Below are positions 18,913 through 28,399 of a stretch of 64,000 bases of DNA, piece by piece. Position 1 is the first letter of the stretch; each line of letters begins with the position of its first letter. Under the pieces are notes generated by a model. It was not told where the DNA came from. It did not search any database and saw only the letters and a list, made by a program, of their open reading frames with translations. Made by a program: the position numbers and the translations under genes. Origin of the DNA: Tritrichomonas musculus. Lineage: Eukaryota > Parabasalia > Tritrichomonadida > Tritrichomonadidae. Location: NCBI GenBank assembly GCA_039105265.1, contig JAPFFF010000068.1, positions 310,001 to 374,000 of the forward strand. Direction: 5' to 3'.

Positions 18913-21411
18913 ATGTTTACGATTGAGCAGAGCGGACACATAACAAAAACAAATACCATTGACGGATTAATTAACGAGTACATTAAAAGATATGTCGATA
19001 ATTATGTTATCAAAGGTGATACATCGAACGGAAACGTAGGAGGTTCAAACGGTAATGGAATCACAGAGGAACAATTGAATGAAGCTGTTAACGGATTGCG
19101 TGATTATGTTATCAACAATTACGCTTTATCAACTGATATACCTGATGACTTGATTAATGAAGAATCGTTGACGACAAAAATAAATGAAGCATTGAAAGGA
19201 TATGCATTGAAGAGTGATATACCTGAACCTGTTGATTTGACACCGTATTATACTAGTGCACAAGCTGATGAGAAGTTTGTCGATGAGGATGAATTGGCTT
19301 ATGAATTAGATAAGTATGAAACGAAAACAGTCGCTGAAAGCAAATATGCATTGAAAACAGATATACCAGAAGTACTCAAAAATAATGAACTACAATTGAA
19401 TCCGAATGAAGAACCAACAGAAGAAGTTCAACAGAAATTGTTGAATGATGATAAACCGCTATCAGCACAAGCATCATATATATTATCATCCATGGTAGTA
19501 ACTAAAGCAATGGATTTGATTAATCTTGATGAATATGCAAAGCTTACGAACTTAAGTGAGTATGTGAAGACCCAGGACTTACCAGATATGACCAAGTATG
19601 CACTCACTGAAGATATACCTGAACCAATTGACCTGACACCGTATTATACCAGTGCACAAGCTGATGAGAAGTTTGTTGATGAAGATGAATTGGCTTATGA
19701 ATTAGATAAGTATGCATTGAAAACAGAAATCCCAACAATTCCATCTGATTTAATTAATGAATCTGCACTGAGTACTGCTTTATACGGAACTGAATTGAAT
19801 ATTGAATATTTACCAAATATAACGGATGGTCCCCTTATTACTCCTAATCTTCCCAATGCTGGAGTTCATTTGATATTTGATGTTAATTGGGGTGATTCAA
19901 AAGTTAATAATATAATAGATGATGATATAATGCATATTGATGTAATATTTAAACCAAATTTTTCTGCTAGCACTTTTGATAACATGGAGAGGTATGATAA
20001 TAATGGTAAATTAATTGATATAATAAAATGGCGTCATAGTGATGGGCAAATTACATATGCAACGACTAGTACATCACATACACTTTATCCTATAGCTTAT
20101 AATTTCATTAGAGCTCAAATTGAATCACCATTCATTAAAACTGAAAATGTTGCTGATGAGAATCCAGAACAAATCACAATTCAATGTGCACAGAATGATA
20201 GTGGTTGTGTAGTCCCAGATGATGATGTAAGAAAAGTGATAACAACCAAAAATATAATCGTCAAATTCAAACGAAATGCCGATGATACATCATATGAAGA
20301 AGCTGAATACAAATATTCTAGACGAAATAACGTGAATTTAATATACAAATCAACCAGTGGCGAGTCAAGTGAATTGATAGATATTCATGTACTTTCACGT
20401 ATTGTTTCATTGAGAGCTGAGGATGATACATTGACTAATATATATGATGCATCTATCACATTAATCAGTAACCAACCTGTGAGCGATAATATGATCACTT
20501 CGGTGAAATATGTAAATGATAACTTTGTATTGAAGTCAAATGTCATAACAGAAGAACAATTAATAAAAAAATGTGCAATTGATTGCGGTCCATTTACGGA
20601 GGGTGCTGATATATCAATTCAATATCTAAAAATTATAAATAACGCAATTAAACTGGAATACATAGTCGGAAATCATGCAGAAAGAAATGAAATAAGGATA
20701 TTATTTTATGATACAGCTGCAAATCCCCATAACATAGTAATATTATTATATCAAAGAACTATATATTTTGATAATTTCCAATATTCAGCGTATTATGAAG
20801 AAATTCTTGATTTATCATCAGGAAGACCACTTACATATAGTGTCCCAATGGCTGAATATAATTGGACAACTACTCAAGAATTATTAGATGCTAGACAAAT
20901 ATATTCAAGACAAATCATGGTACCAGCATATTTAGCAAAATTCAAGGCTGCTATTTACGGTACACAATCAAACACAACAATCACTCATTACTCTCCGATT
21001 GAATCATCAATGAACTCTGTTAGTGATTTTGTTGTTGGTTCTCCAGTGTATATGACAGGTAAGGTTTACAAACATGTCGGTGATGAATGGATACCTTCAA
21101 CTGCTGATGATACAACTGATTGTATTTGTAGTGTAAAGACATCAGGAACATGGAAAGAATATGTCGGTATATGTGTGAGAATCGATGACAAAAATAAATG
21201 TATCACATTCTCAAGTCATGGCGATTACATTTGCAAAGTCAATGATTCATCATGTTATTCAATCGGTGATGAGGTGTTTATCGATAATGAAGACAATAAG
21301 CTGAAAGTTCTTTCAGGAGAGACAGCAATAACATCAAAAATAAAACGCATGACTGTTGGAATCATTACAAGTATCATTGATGAAAGAACATTATCAGTAT
21401 TCAAAGAGTAA
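18913..21411 (+). CDS. Fibre-like protein with trimeric coiled-coil stalk repeats (element A)
   Basis: 832 codons, ATG at 18913. Residues ~40-280 form a stalk made of short repeats of the type KYALKSDIPEPVDL / EEQLNEAV, with a longer unit (DLTPYYTSAQADEKFVDEDE) occurring twice, 132 codons apart (DNA at ~19235 and ~19630). The remainder is beta-rich, and the C-terminal ~140 residues (from about VVGSPVYMTGKVYKHVGDEW) resemble the head or chaperone-like ends of tail fibres. The stalk pattern is shared with the element B gene at 11684. The likely role is a trimeric surface fibre for attachment. Frame intact. Phage-like ancestry is inference. Confidence 0.65.
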   Translation: MFTIEQSGHITKTNTIDGLINEYIKRYVDNYVIKGDTSNGNVGGSNGNGITEEQLNEAVNGLRDYVINNYALSTDIPDDLINEESLTTKINEALKGYALKSDIPEPVDLTPYYTSAQADEKFVDEDELAYELDKYETKTVAESKYALKTDIPEVLKNNELQLNPNEEPTEEVQQKLLNDDKPLSAQASYILSSMVVTKAMDLINLDEYAKLTNLSEYVKTQDLPDMTKYALTEDIPEPIDLTPYYTSAQADEKFVDEDELAYELDKYALKTEIPTIPSDLINESALSTALYGTELNIEYLPNITDGPLITPNLPNAGVHLIFDVNWGDSKVNNIIDDDIMHIDVIFKPNFSASTFDNMERYDNNGKLIDIIKWRHSDGQITYATTSTSHTLYPIAYNFIRAQIESPFIKTENVADENPEQITIQCAQNDSGCVVPDDDVRKVITTKNIIVKFKRNADDTSYEEAEYKYSRRNNVNLIYKSTSGESSELIDIHVLSRIVSLRAEDDTLTNIYDASITLISNQPVSDNMITSVKYVNDNFVLKSNVITEEQLIKKCAIDCGPFTEGADISIQYLKIINNAIKLEYIVGNHAERNEIRILFYDTAANPHNIVILLYQRTIYFDNFQYSAYYEEILDLSSGRPLTYSVPMAEYNWTTTQELLDARQIYSRQIMVPAYLAKFKAAIYGTQSNTTITHYSPIESSMNSVSDFVVGSPVYMTGKVYKHVGDEWIPSTADDTTDCICSVKTSGTWKEYVGICVRIDDKNKCITFSSHGDYICKVNDSSCYSIGDEVFIDNEDNKLKVLSGETAITSKIKRMTVGIITSIIDERTLSVFKE

Positions 21412-22063
21412 ACCATACAATGAAATCAATATAAAACCTTCAAATAAATATAATTGATTTATTTATTAATTCATGATTTCAATACATATCTGGTCAAAGA
21501 AGAATTTTTCTTCAGAAAAAGTTCTCGAAAAATTTTTCGCTAATATTGCTATAAATGTATAAACCAATATAGTATATAACCATTTAAATATAAATCTGTA
21601 AATGAAAACTATTATTATACGGCAATGATATGGCATGATGGGTATTGCGTCTACAGAGACCTTGTAAAGGTGGTAGGTTCGATTCACATACATGACACTT
21701 TTCTGTATTATTTTATATATTATCCTAGAAAATGTAGAAAGCAACCGCTGGATTCGAAAGATAATAATATAAGAGAGGCAGAATGTACAACCCGTATACA
21801 TTAAAACAATTCATGAAAAAACTATTATAAATGGTTTCCCACAAAGAACCGTCAAAAAACTAAAAACACTTTAACGTGTTCCCACAAAGAACCGTCAAAA
21901 TACACCGTACTCTTTACATTAATAATCTTTATACATATTACTTTAATAATAACACTGAATGACGGTTCTTTGTGGGTTTTTGCCCGAAGTTCTATATTTT
22001 TTTTGTTCAATCAGTGGAGCACAAAAATAAAAACATATAAATGTGTCAATTATTTTTATTCAT
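21412..22063. other. 652-bp intergenic region with hairpins and a repeated 17-mer
   Basis: No gene recognised. Local palindromes occur at ~21501-21515 (GAAGAATTTTTCTTC) and ~21525-21538 (CGAAAAATTTTTCG). A tRNA-like box pair lies at about 21630-21690 but does not fold convincingly. A 17-base motif occurs three times between ~21838 and ~21977 (separate entry). The region lies between the 3' ends of the fibre gene and the KilA-N gene, so termination or 3'-processing signals are expected. Confidence 0.5.
21838..21977. repeat. 17-bp motif repeated twice directly and once inverted
   Basis: CCCACAAAGAACCGTCA occurs near 21840 and near 21880 in direct orientation, and its complement TGACGGTTCTTTGTGGG near 21959-21975. 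Either direct copy can pair with the inverted one over all 17 bases. The bases next to it (GTTCCC, AAAA) are partly conserved too. Confidence 0.8.
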
Positions 22064-22825
22064 TCATGATTGAAATTGATTGAAATATTCATCAATGAGT
22101 GTGTGTAATTGTTCCAGCCGTTCATTCTTTATTATAATATTGCAACCATTGATGGTATAATCATTACGAGGGAAGTTGTTCTTGACAAGTTCTTTAATGT
22201 CTTCATTTGGTGTCATTGCTATTGGTAAATCATTTTTGAAATAGAATCTTTCATTATCATTGTTATGAGTTGATACAGCTCTGAATGTTCGTTTGTTTCT
22301 TCTCACAAGATGAAGAATTGTGTTTTCAGCATCATTAGTTTCTTTCCAAATCAAATATTTATAATTGTGTTCTTTGTTCAACGGTACGAGACGTGGTTTC
22401 TTTTGTTGTATTTCTTCAACTAATTGTTGTCGTTCATGTTCAAAATGTGAATCAAGAAGCTTCATGATATATATTGAATAACGAGGTGAAGCCCACATAG
22501 CAACTGAATTAACGAGCAATCGATGAACATAAAAACCTCTTAATCCATTGGGTAAATCATCGCGTTTTTCGACTACGGAAAATCCCGTAGTCGTTTCATT
22601 TTTCAGTTCATCAATGATTTCATTTGTTTGTTTATTTCTGAACCAATCATTACATAATTTATTTGATTTACAAGCTGTTATAATTGATTGCATTTGATAC
22701 ATATCATCTTGTTTTGAATGAATGATTCTCAAACGTTGATTGTATTGAATATATTCATAATCATTATTGATTGGTTGAGTTGTGGCGTTTGTGTTTGTGG
22801 CTGTGTTTGTTGTGTTGCTGCTCAT
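22064..22825 (-). CDS. KilA-N domain protein (element A)
   Basis: 253 codons, ATG at 22825. After a Thr/Asn-rich lead (~1-20), residues ~28-130 follow the KilA-N pattern: SNKLCNDWFRNKQTNEIIDE, then GLRGFYVHRLLVNSVAMWA and SPRYSIYIMKLLDSHF. The C-terminal ~100 residues carry a second, unassigned domain (NYKYLIWKE...AENTILHLVRRNKRTFR), comparable to C-terminal domains seen in viral KilA-N proteins. KilA-N is a DNA-binding domain common in large DNA viruses and phages. Regulatory function is inferred from the family. It lies in the minus-strand block with the HNH and polymerase genes. Confidence 0.82.
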   Translation of the reverse strand: MSSNTTNTATNTNATTQPINNDYEYIQYNQRLRIIHSKQDDMYQMQSIITACKSNKLCNDWFRNKQTNEIIDELKNETTTGFSVVEKRDDLPNGLRGFYVHRLLVNSVAMWASPRYSIYIMKLLDSHFEHERQQLVEEIQQKKPRLVPLNKEHNYKYLIWKETNDAENTILHLVRRNKRTFRAVSTHNNDNERFYFKNDLPIAMTPNEDIKELVKNNFPRNDYTINGCNIIIKNERLEQLHTLIDEYFNQFQS

Positions 22826-22930
22826 TGTTTGAATTGATGATAAAAAATTGATTTAAAAATAAATCAAATCAAAAATAAATGATTTTCATTAATGATTTTT
22901 CGACTGGTAATATTCTACCACTCGTTTCAT

Positions 22931-23572
22931 TTAAAGCAAATCATGTTGATGTTTAAATCGATTGATATATACACTGACTGTTTTATTTTCAACATCACGA
23001 AGTGATACATATTCAATGCCTGATTTTACTCTGTTATGATGAAGTTCCTTATATAAATTATCAGTAATCTTTGCATAAAATTTGTCTTCATTATTTGATT
23101 CATCAAAGTAATAATAATACTTGTTTTCTTCAAACTCTCTTCTTTCTGTTTTTGTTTCATAGAAATCAATAATTATTGCATCATCAGGTATATCATCAAT
23201 GAACACATATTGAACAGCTTTATAATATGATTTATTATATTGATTTGTTGATGGTGATACATAACGAAGATTTGACAAGTGATAATCAGCTTTATCATGA
23301 TTTATATGGTCAACTTGAGGTAAATTGTCAGGATTTTCAAGAAATTGTTTAGCCACAATAACATGTTTCTGATATGATTTGCCATTCAAACAAATTTGAA
23401 CATATCCATCAGTTTTATTTATGTTTTCTTTGATGATTCTATTATTTGATTTCTTCTTGATATTGTATGGATATGTTGTCTGAATTTCATAATCATTTTC
23501 AAATCCTTTTAATGGTTCAAATTCAGATTCATCAACGTTTTCAATTTGTGTTTGTTCAGTTGGTTGACTCAT
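22931..23572 (-). CDS. HNH homing endonuclease, NUMOD4-type (element A)
   Basis: 213 codons, ATG at 23572. NUMOD4-like segment FEPLKGFENDYEIQTTYPYN (~18-37), HNH core KHVIVAKQFLENPDNLPQVD then HINHDKADYHLSNLRYV (~70-105), and the Tyr-rich segment ENKYYYYFDESNNEDKFY shared by all HNH proteins in this window. The reading frame is intact and ends FKHQHDLL. It is free-standing, just downstream of the polymerase gene, a slot not used in B, C or D. Confidence 0.85.
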   Translation of the reverse strand: MSQPTEQTQIENVDESEFEPLKGFENDYEIQTTYPYNIKKKSNNRIIKENINKTDGYVQICLNGKSYQKHVIVAKQFLENPDNLPQVDHINHDKADYHLSNLRYVSPSTNQYNKSYYKAVQYVFIDDIPDDAIIIDFYETKTERREFEENKYYYYFDESNNEDKFYAKITDNLYKELHHNRVKSGIEYVSLRDVENKTVSVYINRFKHQHDLL

Positions 23573-23668
23573 TTGTATTAAAAATAAAAAATCAAATTAA
23601 AAAATAAAAAGGGATAAACAAAGGGATATAATAAAGGTTAATTTTAACCTTCAATTGAAATCAATTAT

Positions 23669-25477
23669 TTAATGGTTTTCAATGAAATAATCCTTTGCAG
23701 TGAAACCATTAACATAAGGACAACAACAATGATTTGATAAAACCAACATTTTTGTATGAGCTGCTGTTAATGCATTTTTGATAACAGTTATCTTACTCAT
23801 CAGTTGTGTATTCATTTGAAGGTTTATGTTCTTTCCTTTCTTCAATGTTTGTTTATCAATGACATCTTTATAATCACTTGATTTGATGTTGTTCTTCTTC
23901 AATGAAACACCTTTGAGCTTTAATGAAATTGTTTTGTCATCTGACCAAATCGTATAACACTTAGCGCATAAAGCAACTTGATTTGCTCCAAACTTTTCTA
24001 CACAACAGCCTAAAATCTTTTTCTCATCATATACATCATTGATTGCAGGGTTTGGCATGAAGCTATAAATGTGTTTGTCATAAAATGTTTTGTCTTTGAT
24101 GACGTAATCAAACAACTGGTCAATCGGTTTATTCATATCACCAGCGATAGACATGTAAAGGCTATCTGTATCGACCGAGTTGAAATGAATCTTATTCATG
24201 TCAATGCACTTGTAAAGAAAATCATAAAGGAAAGTCAAATACCAGTATTTCGCATTGTCTAATGTCCAGAATGATTCCTGAAGACATGTATTACATTTGA
24301 ATGAATGAGGTTGTGATTGTATCAAATAACAATCATTTGACAATTTACAACCATTGCGATAAGTATCGGATGCTATCAATTGAAAAGCTTTATTTTTATC
24401 AACAATTCTTACTTTATTGAAGTTCTCTGAATTCATACCTTCATAACCGTAAGAACCGTTTATGCTAATCTTGTAAAACTTTTCATTGCCTTTTGTCTTT
24501 CCTGACAATATATCTTGACGCTTCTTCATAAACTCACAAACAAATTGATTGAATCCGTCATGAGCTTCATATAAACTTAAGCTCTTAATGTCATCAACAA
24601 TAAGTCCGTGGTCAATTAAAAACCATAAATAATAGTTCGAGAACGTCATAAACGTGTTGCATGTATCAAGCAACATTGTCAGCTTTCTTGTTTCTTTATC
24701 TGCTGAATTCAGTTTATTGTCTTTCATGTATTTGTACATATAGCTTCCGATTGTTTGTTCATCATTCATTATATTGATATTTCTAAACACAGGAGGGAAG
24801 TTAATCAAATCATTGATTTTATTCTTTGGGCATCTTAATTTAACTTCAGCTTTGAATATAAACTCAGGGTTTGCATCAAATCGCTTCTTTGATTGAATGA
24901 TATTCATTGCAGCATTGAATACCTTTTCATTCTTGTTTCCATCTTCATCATAAACATCAAAGCGTTTTATAAATGAACCAGGCATGTACATGATTCCTCC
25001 GTAATAAGGATTGAATGAATGTTTTACTGAACTGAATGAAGAGGGATACAATGAATTGAAATCAATACCAGCAACATGAGAGACAGTGTTTGAAGTGTCA
25101 TAGCTGATGATTCTGTCATTGATAGCATCATATTTGAGTTTATTGATTAATGTTTGTCCTCTGATGTTCACTCGATGAAGTACATTTGATAAACCTCCTG
25201 TTATGTTCTCTCTCAAGTTGTAATATTCTTTTTCATCAGTTATGAGTGTAGGGAGGTGATGGAGCTTACAGAATTTCTTCAATTGTATCTTTGTTCTTGT
25301 TATCTTATCATCATCTCTTTGTCTCAAACGATTACATTCAGCACAAGCAAGTAAACAGTTATCAATCTGATGTCCTTTGTTGTTATCTATTCTGTCAAGT
25401 GTTGGTTTGTTGGTATGAGTAAAGTGTTCACCGCACAAATGACATTTACCTGTTTCATTTGATTCATACAATTTCAT
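23669..25477 (-). pseudogene. Protein-primed DNA polymerase B, polymerase half, with embedded zinc/HNH-like finger (element A)
   Basis: 602 codons from ATG 25477. It is in the same frame as 25565-27142 but separated from it by two in-frame stops. The first ~50 residues are a zinc-finger/HNH-like unit (C12-x2-C15 ... TLDRIDNNKGHQIDN ... C45-x2-C48-N). Polymerase motifs: motif A DFNSLYPSSF (~138), motif B KISINGSYGYEG (~334), motif C FNSVDTDSLYM (~430). All catalytic residues are present. Lengths and motif spacing fit family B2 polymerases of Mavericks, which prime from a terminal protein. It is broken unless the stops are suppressed. Confidence 0.85.
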
Positions 25478-25564
25478 GAAAGCTTCAAAATCCTTTTCAC
25501 TAACACATTTTGATATATCTCACTGATTTTGATTCATCTGATTATGTTTCATGTCTTGCTTTCG

Positions 25565-27142
25565 TTAGTTATCACATTTATTTAACCACCATTTCATTGT
25601 TGGTTTAAATGTGTTTGAATTGTTTATGATTTCATAATCGTTCTTCGGATTGAAATCTTTATAAGCAAGAGCATATTTGATACATGAAGCATTCTTCGAC
25701 AATGAAAGATTGCTAATCAAATCAACTTTATATTCAGCATTCATTTGAATAAGGTTGTCAATCGGTTTAATCATCATTTCAACATCATTGTCATTGTATG
25801 ACAACAAGTAAGCCCAACGAGTTGCAAACCTCTTTGAATCAATCAAATACTCGTCATAATCAGCTTTTGTTAAAGGATTCTTTTGATTGAGATAACTGTA
25901 AAAGTCTTCATATTCAAATGGTTCACTCTTTGACAACACTTCATTATAATTTTCACTGTTGATTGCTTCATAAGGAAAAACACCTTTCGAACTGTTAGTG
26001 ATACCACCAAAATCAATTCCAAATTGTTTGAGCGTACCACCAGCAACAAATGCTTGTGCATCAATGAACCTCAATCGAATAGGGTACTTTGATGACTTCA
26101 ATATGAATTGTTTCAATGATGTAGCAGTTCCAATCATTCCGCTATCGATAGACCAATGATTTTTAATCAATTGTTCTTTGAATAAGTTTGAATCAAATCG
26201 TGATGAATTAAAACCAAATACTGTTATTGTTTTCAATGATGTATCTATTTTATTGAGTTCTTCTTCCGATTTACCTTTGATGATTGATTGTAAATGATTC
26301 AACTTATCAACATACACATCACAGCCAACAACAAATAACCAGTCAATCCATTTGGCTATGAATTCATTTGTTCGTGTATCAAAGTTCTTTGTTATCAAAC
26401 CTTTATCAAGCTTCACACATGATGAAACACTCAAAGGAATCAATCGAGAATTGATAACAGATTTATCACTGACTTTCTTTTCAATCTTTTGCTCCATTGT
26501 TTCAAAATCATAAGTAATATAATGCTTTGTTGGCTTCCATTCAAGTTCATATGAAAGACAATACAAATAAACAGGATTGTTTAAAATGTGTGGACAATAT
26601 GGCAAAGCTTCTCGTGAAGGAATGAAATCCTTTTTGAATTTACCTCCTAGCTCCTCACACTTCTTGACATGGTTATTGAATCTATCCATATGTTCATGTC
26701 CTTTATGAATATATGAACCACAATGAGGACATATATGAATATTTGTTAATGCTTCAGCGTTGATGATGTACATGATATGAATTATCTTATCCTTTGAATA
26801 CAACAGGGCTGAAAACGTTTTATTGTTATCGTCAGTGTTATGCCATTGGTCTTGAATATCATAAATATGTTTCTCTTTGTCATATTCATAGATGTTGACA
26901 TTGATGTTATGATTCTTGGCTGATTCTTTCATTTCTTCAATCGTGATACCTTTGAATGAGTTGATTAATTGATTTGCTTCTTTTGTAGGTTTAGTTGAAT
27001 AAATTATTCCGTGTTCATCACATAATATTTTCTTTGCTGCTTTAGTTCTGTTAGCTGTATTATATTTTGTTTTCTTTTCATCTTTGTTTTGATTTGTTAG
27101 TTCAGGAAACAAACAACAAGCAAGAAATCGATACCAACACAA
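25565..27142 (-). pseudogene. Protein-primed DNA polymerase B, N-terminal and exonuclease half (element A)
   Basis: 525 codons counted from a TTG at 27142, with no ATG. The frame is already open from about 27200, and the upstream codons (ending IIIDNVDD) continue naturally into DCLCWYRFLACCLFPEL, a segment typical of the N-terminal domain of these enzymes. A zinc-finger-like CPHCGSYIHKGHEHMDRF is at ~135. Exo I YITYDFETME is at ~210, Exo II GFNSSRFDSNLF ~310, Exo III SYNDNDVEMM ~446. The frame stops at TAA 25565-25567, followed by a second in-frame TGA near 25518, before resuming as 23669-25477. It is a decayed gene with proofreading residues intact. Confidence 0.83.
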
Positions 27143-27158
27143 ACAATCATCAACGTTA

Positions 27159-27902
27159 TCAATAATGATATATTTTTCTAAAGTCTGGCTTCGTTAATAA
27201 ATAATCTATAACATCCTTCTTGTTAATGGTTCCGCTAAAGTCTTGTATTATTTCGATATCGTTTATAAATATACCATTATCGTTAAACTCTTTAATTCTC
27301 TCTTTATTGCATACAATATTAAGAACCTTATCTAGTGGAACATCTTGCAGAGATATTTTAATAAACTGTTTAATGGTTCCTTTATCGACTTTAAACGATG
27401 TCGGCTTTATGCTTGTCTTATTAATTAGTATATCGAATTTATTAAATAACTCTCTAATAATTTCTGTATTGTTAGCAAGGAATGGCGTAATTTCTTTAAG
27501 AACTTTATTAAATGGTCGGTCTTCTTTGGACTTTGGTGTATTCTCTTCTGGTTGGTCGTTTGTTCCCTTACGTTTAATATAATTCTTTAATGCTTTATTA
27601 TTCTTTATAATATCTTCGGGTATAATAAAATGGATAATAATATTATCGCAGAATCTAGAACATAATGGTTTAAGCTCTTTATTGTTTGTTCCACCAAGCG
27701 TAAAATCGATATTGGCTGTATCGTTAATGTTTAATGTATATGTTATGTTATGCAGCAATGTTTCGGATTTGGAGTTAGTATAGAAGTAAGAGAAAGGAAG
27801 CTTAACACCTTCTTTATCGAATATATTGTAATCGAGTTCGCGAATTGTTTCGAAAGTTCCTTGTTCTTCTTGGCTATCGCAGTTTGTAGTTAGTGGTTGC
27901 AT
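27159..27902 (-). pseudogene. Probable N-terminal extension of the element A polymerase (frame-shifted), or separate gene
   Basis: 247 codons, ATG at 27902. It ends in KPDFRKIYHY at 27159, where the polymerase frame (shifted by one) is already open. Around 27165-27180 an A5 run could account for a one-base change that would join the two. Residues ~1-100 are beta-rich, and ~120-247 are helical and charged with repeated Lys/Asn/Asp. No motif recognised. N-terminal extensions are normal in Maverick polymerases, which supports a single broken gene of about 1400 codons (23669-27902). The alternative is an independent gene ending by overlap. Confidence 0.55.
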
Positions 27903-27986
27903 TTACAAACGAATAAAAAAACATATTTAAAACGAAAACAGGTTGTTTGTATTTTTTGTTAGTGTGTTTTTTTAATGTATTATAAG

Positions 27987-28072
27987 TGGATATATTAGTA
28001 TAGATGTATTAGTATAGATGTATTAGCATAGATGTATTAGCATAGATGTATTAGCATAGATGTATTAGTAGG
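27987..28072. repeat. Short 14-bp minisatellite inside the element A right end
   Basis: About six units of the TATAGATGTATTAG type, the same 14-bp family as the large array at 28400-31120, but located inside the A terminus. This shows that the repeat occurs on both sides of the A end. Confidence 0.85.
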
Positions 28073-28089
28073 TCTTTTCTAAGAGGGTC

Positions 28090-28270
28090 CTCGTGGTGGA
28101 GTACATGTGCCATTAAGTAGATGGTGGTATGTACGAGATTCTCGAGGTGCTACCTGTGCCGTTTCATAGATGGAGGGCATTGGGGTGGGTACCTAAGACG
28201 TTTCATAGATGGGCGGTAGTGGGGTGGGGTACCTGTGCCGTTTCATAAATGGGCGGTAGTGTGGTGGGTG
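28090..28270. repeat. G-rich imperfect tandem repeat near the element A right end
   Basis: Three to four degenerate units of ~50-60 bp share ACCTGTGCCGTTTCATAGAT followed by GG(T/C)GGTAGTGGGGTGG-like sequence. The G-runs on the plus strand are unusual in this AT-rich window. No gene is seen between 27903 and the terminus; a poly-T tract (28300-28338) follows. Confidence 0.7.
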
Positions 28271-28339
28271 GGTGGGATAACAAGAAAAGAAGAAGAAGAA
28301 ATTTTTTTTTATTTTTTTATTTTTATTTTTTTTTTTTAA

Positions 28340-28399
28340 CTAGTTCGTGTTGACACGTGGGGAGCCATGCCCCGCGGAAACCGACTAGCATATACTACT
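28340..28399 (-). repeat. Right terminal inverted repeat of element A
   Basis: Read inward on the minus strand it begins AGTAGTATATGCTAGTCGG and follows the left end with several differences. The hairpin at the same position as in the left end has GGGG/CCCC instead of GGGC/GCCC. It ends ATACTACT at 28399; the next base begins the minisatellite. Confidence 0.82.

Larger units (their letters stand above)
649..28399. mobile_element. Maverick/Polinton element A (interrupted by element B)
   Basis: The left end AGTAGTATATATCAGTCGG (649) is matched in inverted orientation at 28340-28399 by an imperfect ~60-bp terminal repeat ending ATACTACT. Inside are a capsid-like gene, an integrase, a split penton gene, a fibre-like gene, a KilA-N gene, an HNH gene and a protein-primed polymerase. 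These hallmark genes define Maverick/Polinton elements. Without B the element is about 17.4 kb, in the usual 15-20 kb range. No target-site duplication is visible (flanks TGTTT and GTATG). The right flank is a minisatellite and the left flank is rearranged, which may explain the loss. No packaging ATPase or protease was recognised. Confidence 0.88.

Noticed and set aside
21617-21705. Functional tRNA gene
   Set aside because: A good B-box-like GGTTCGATTC is present, but acceptor and T-arm stems do not pair.
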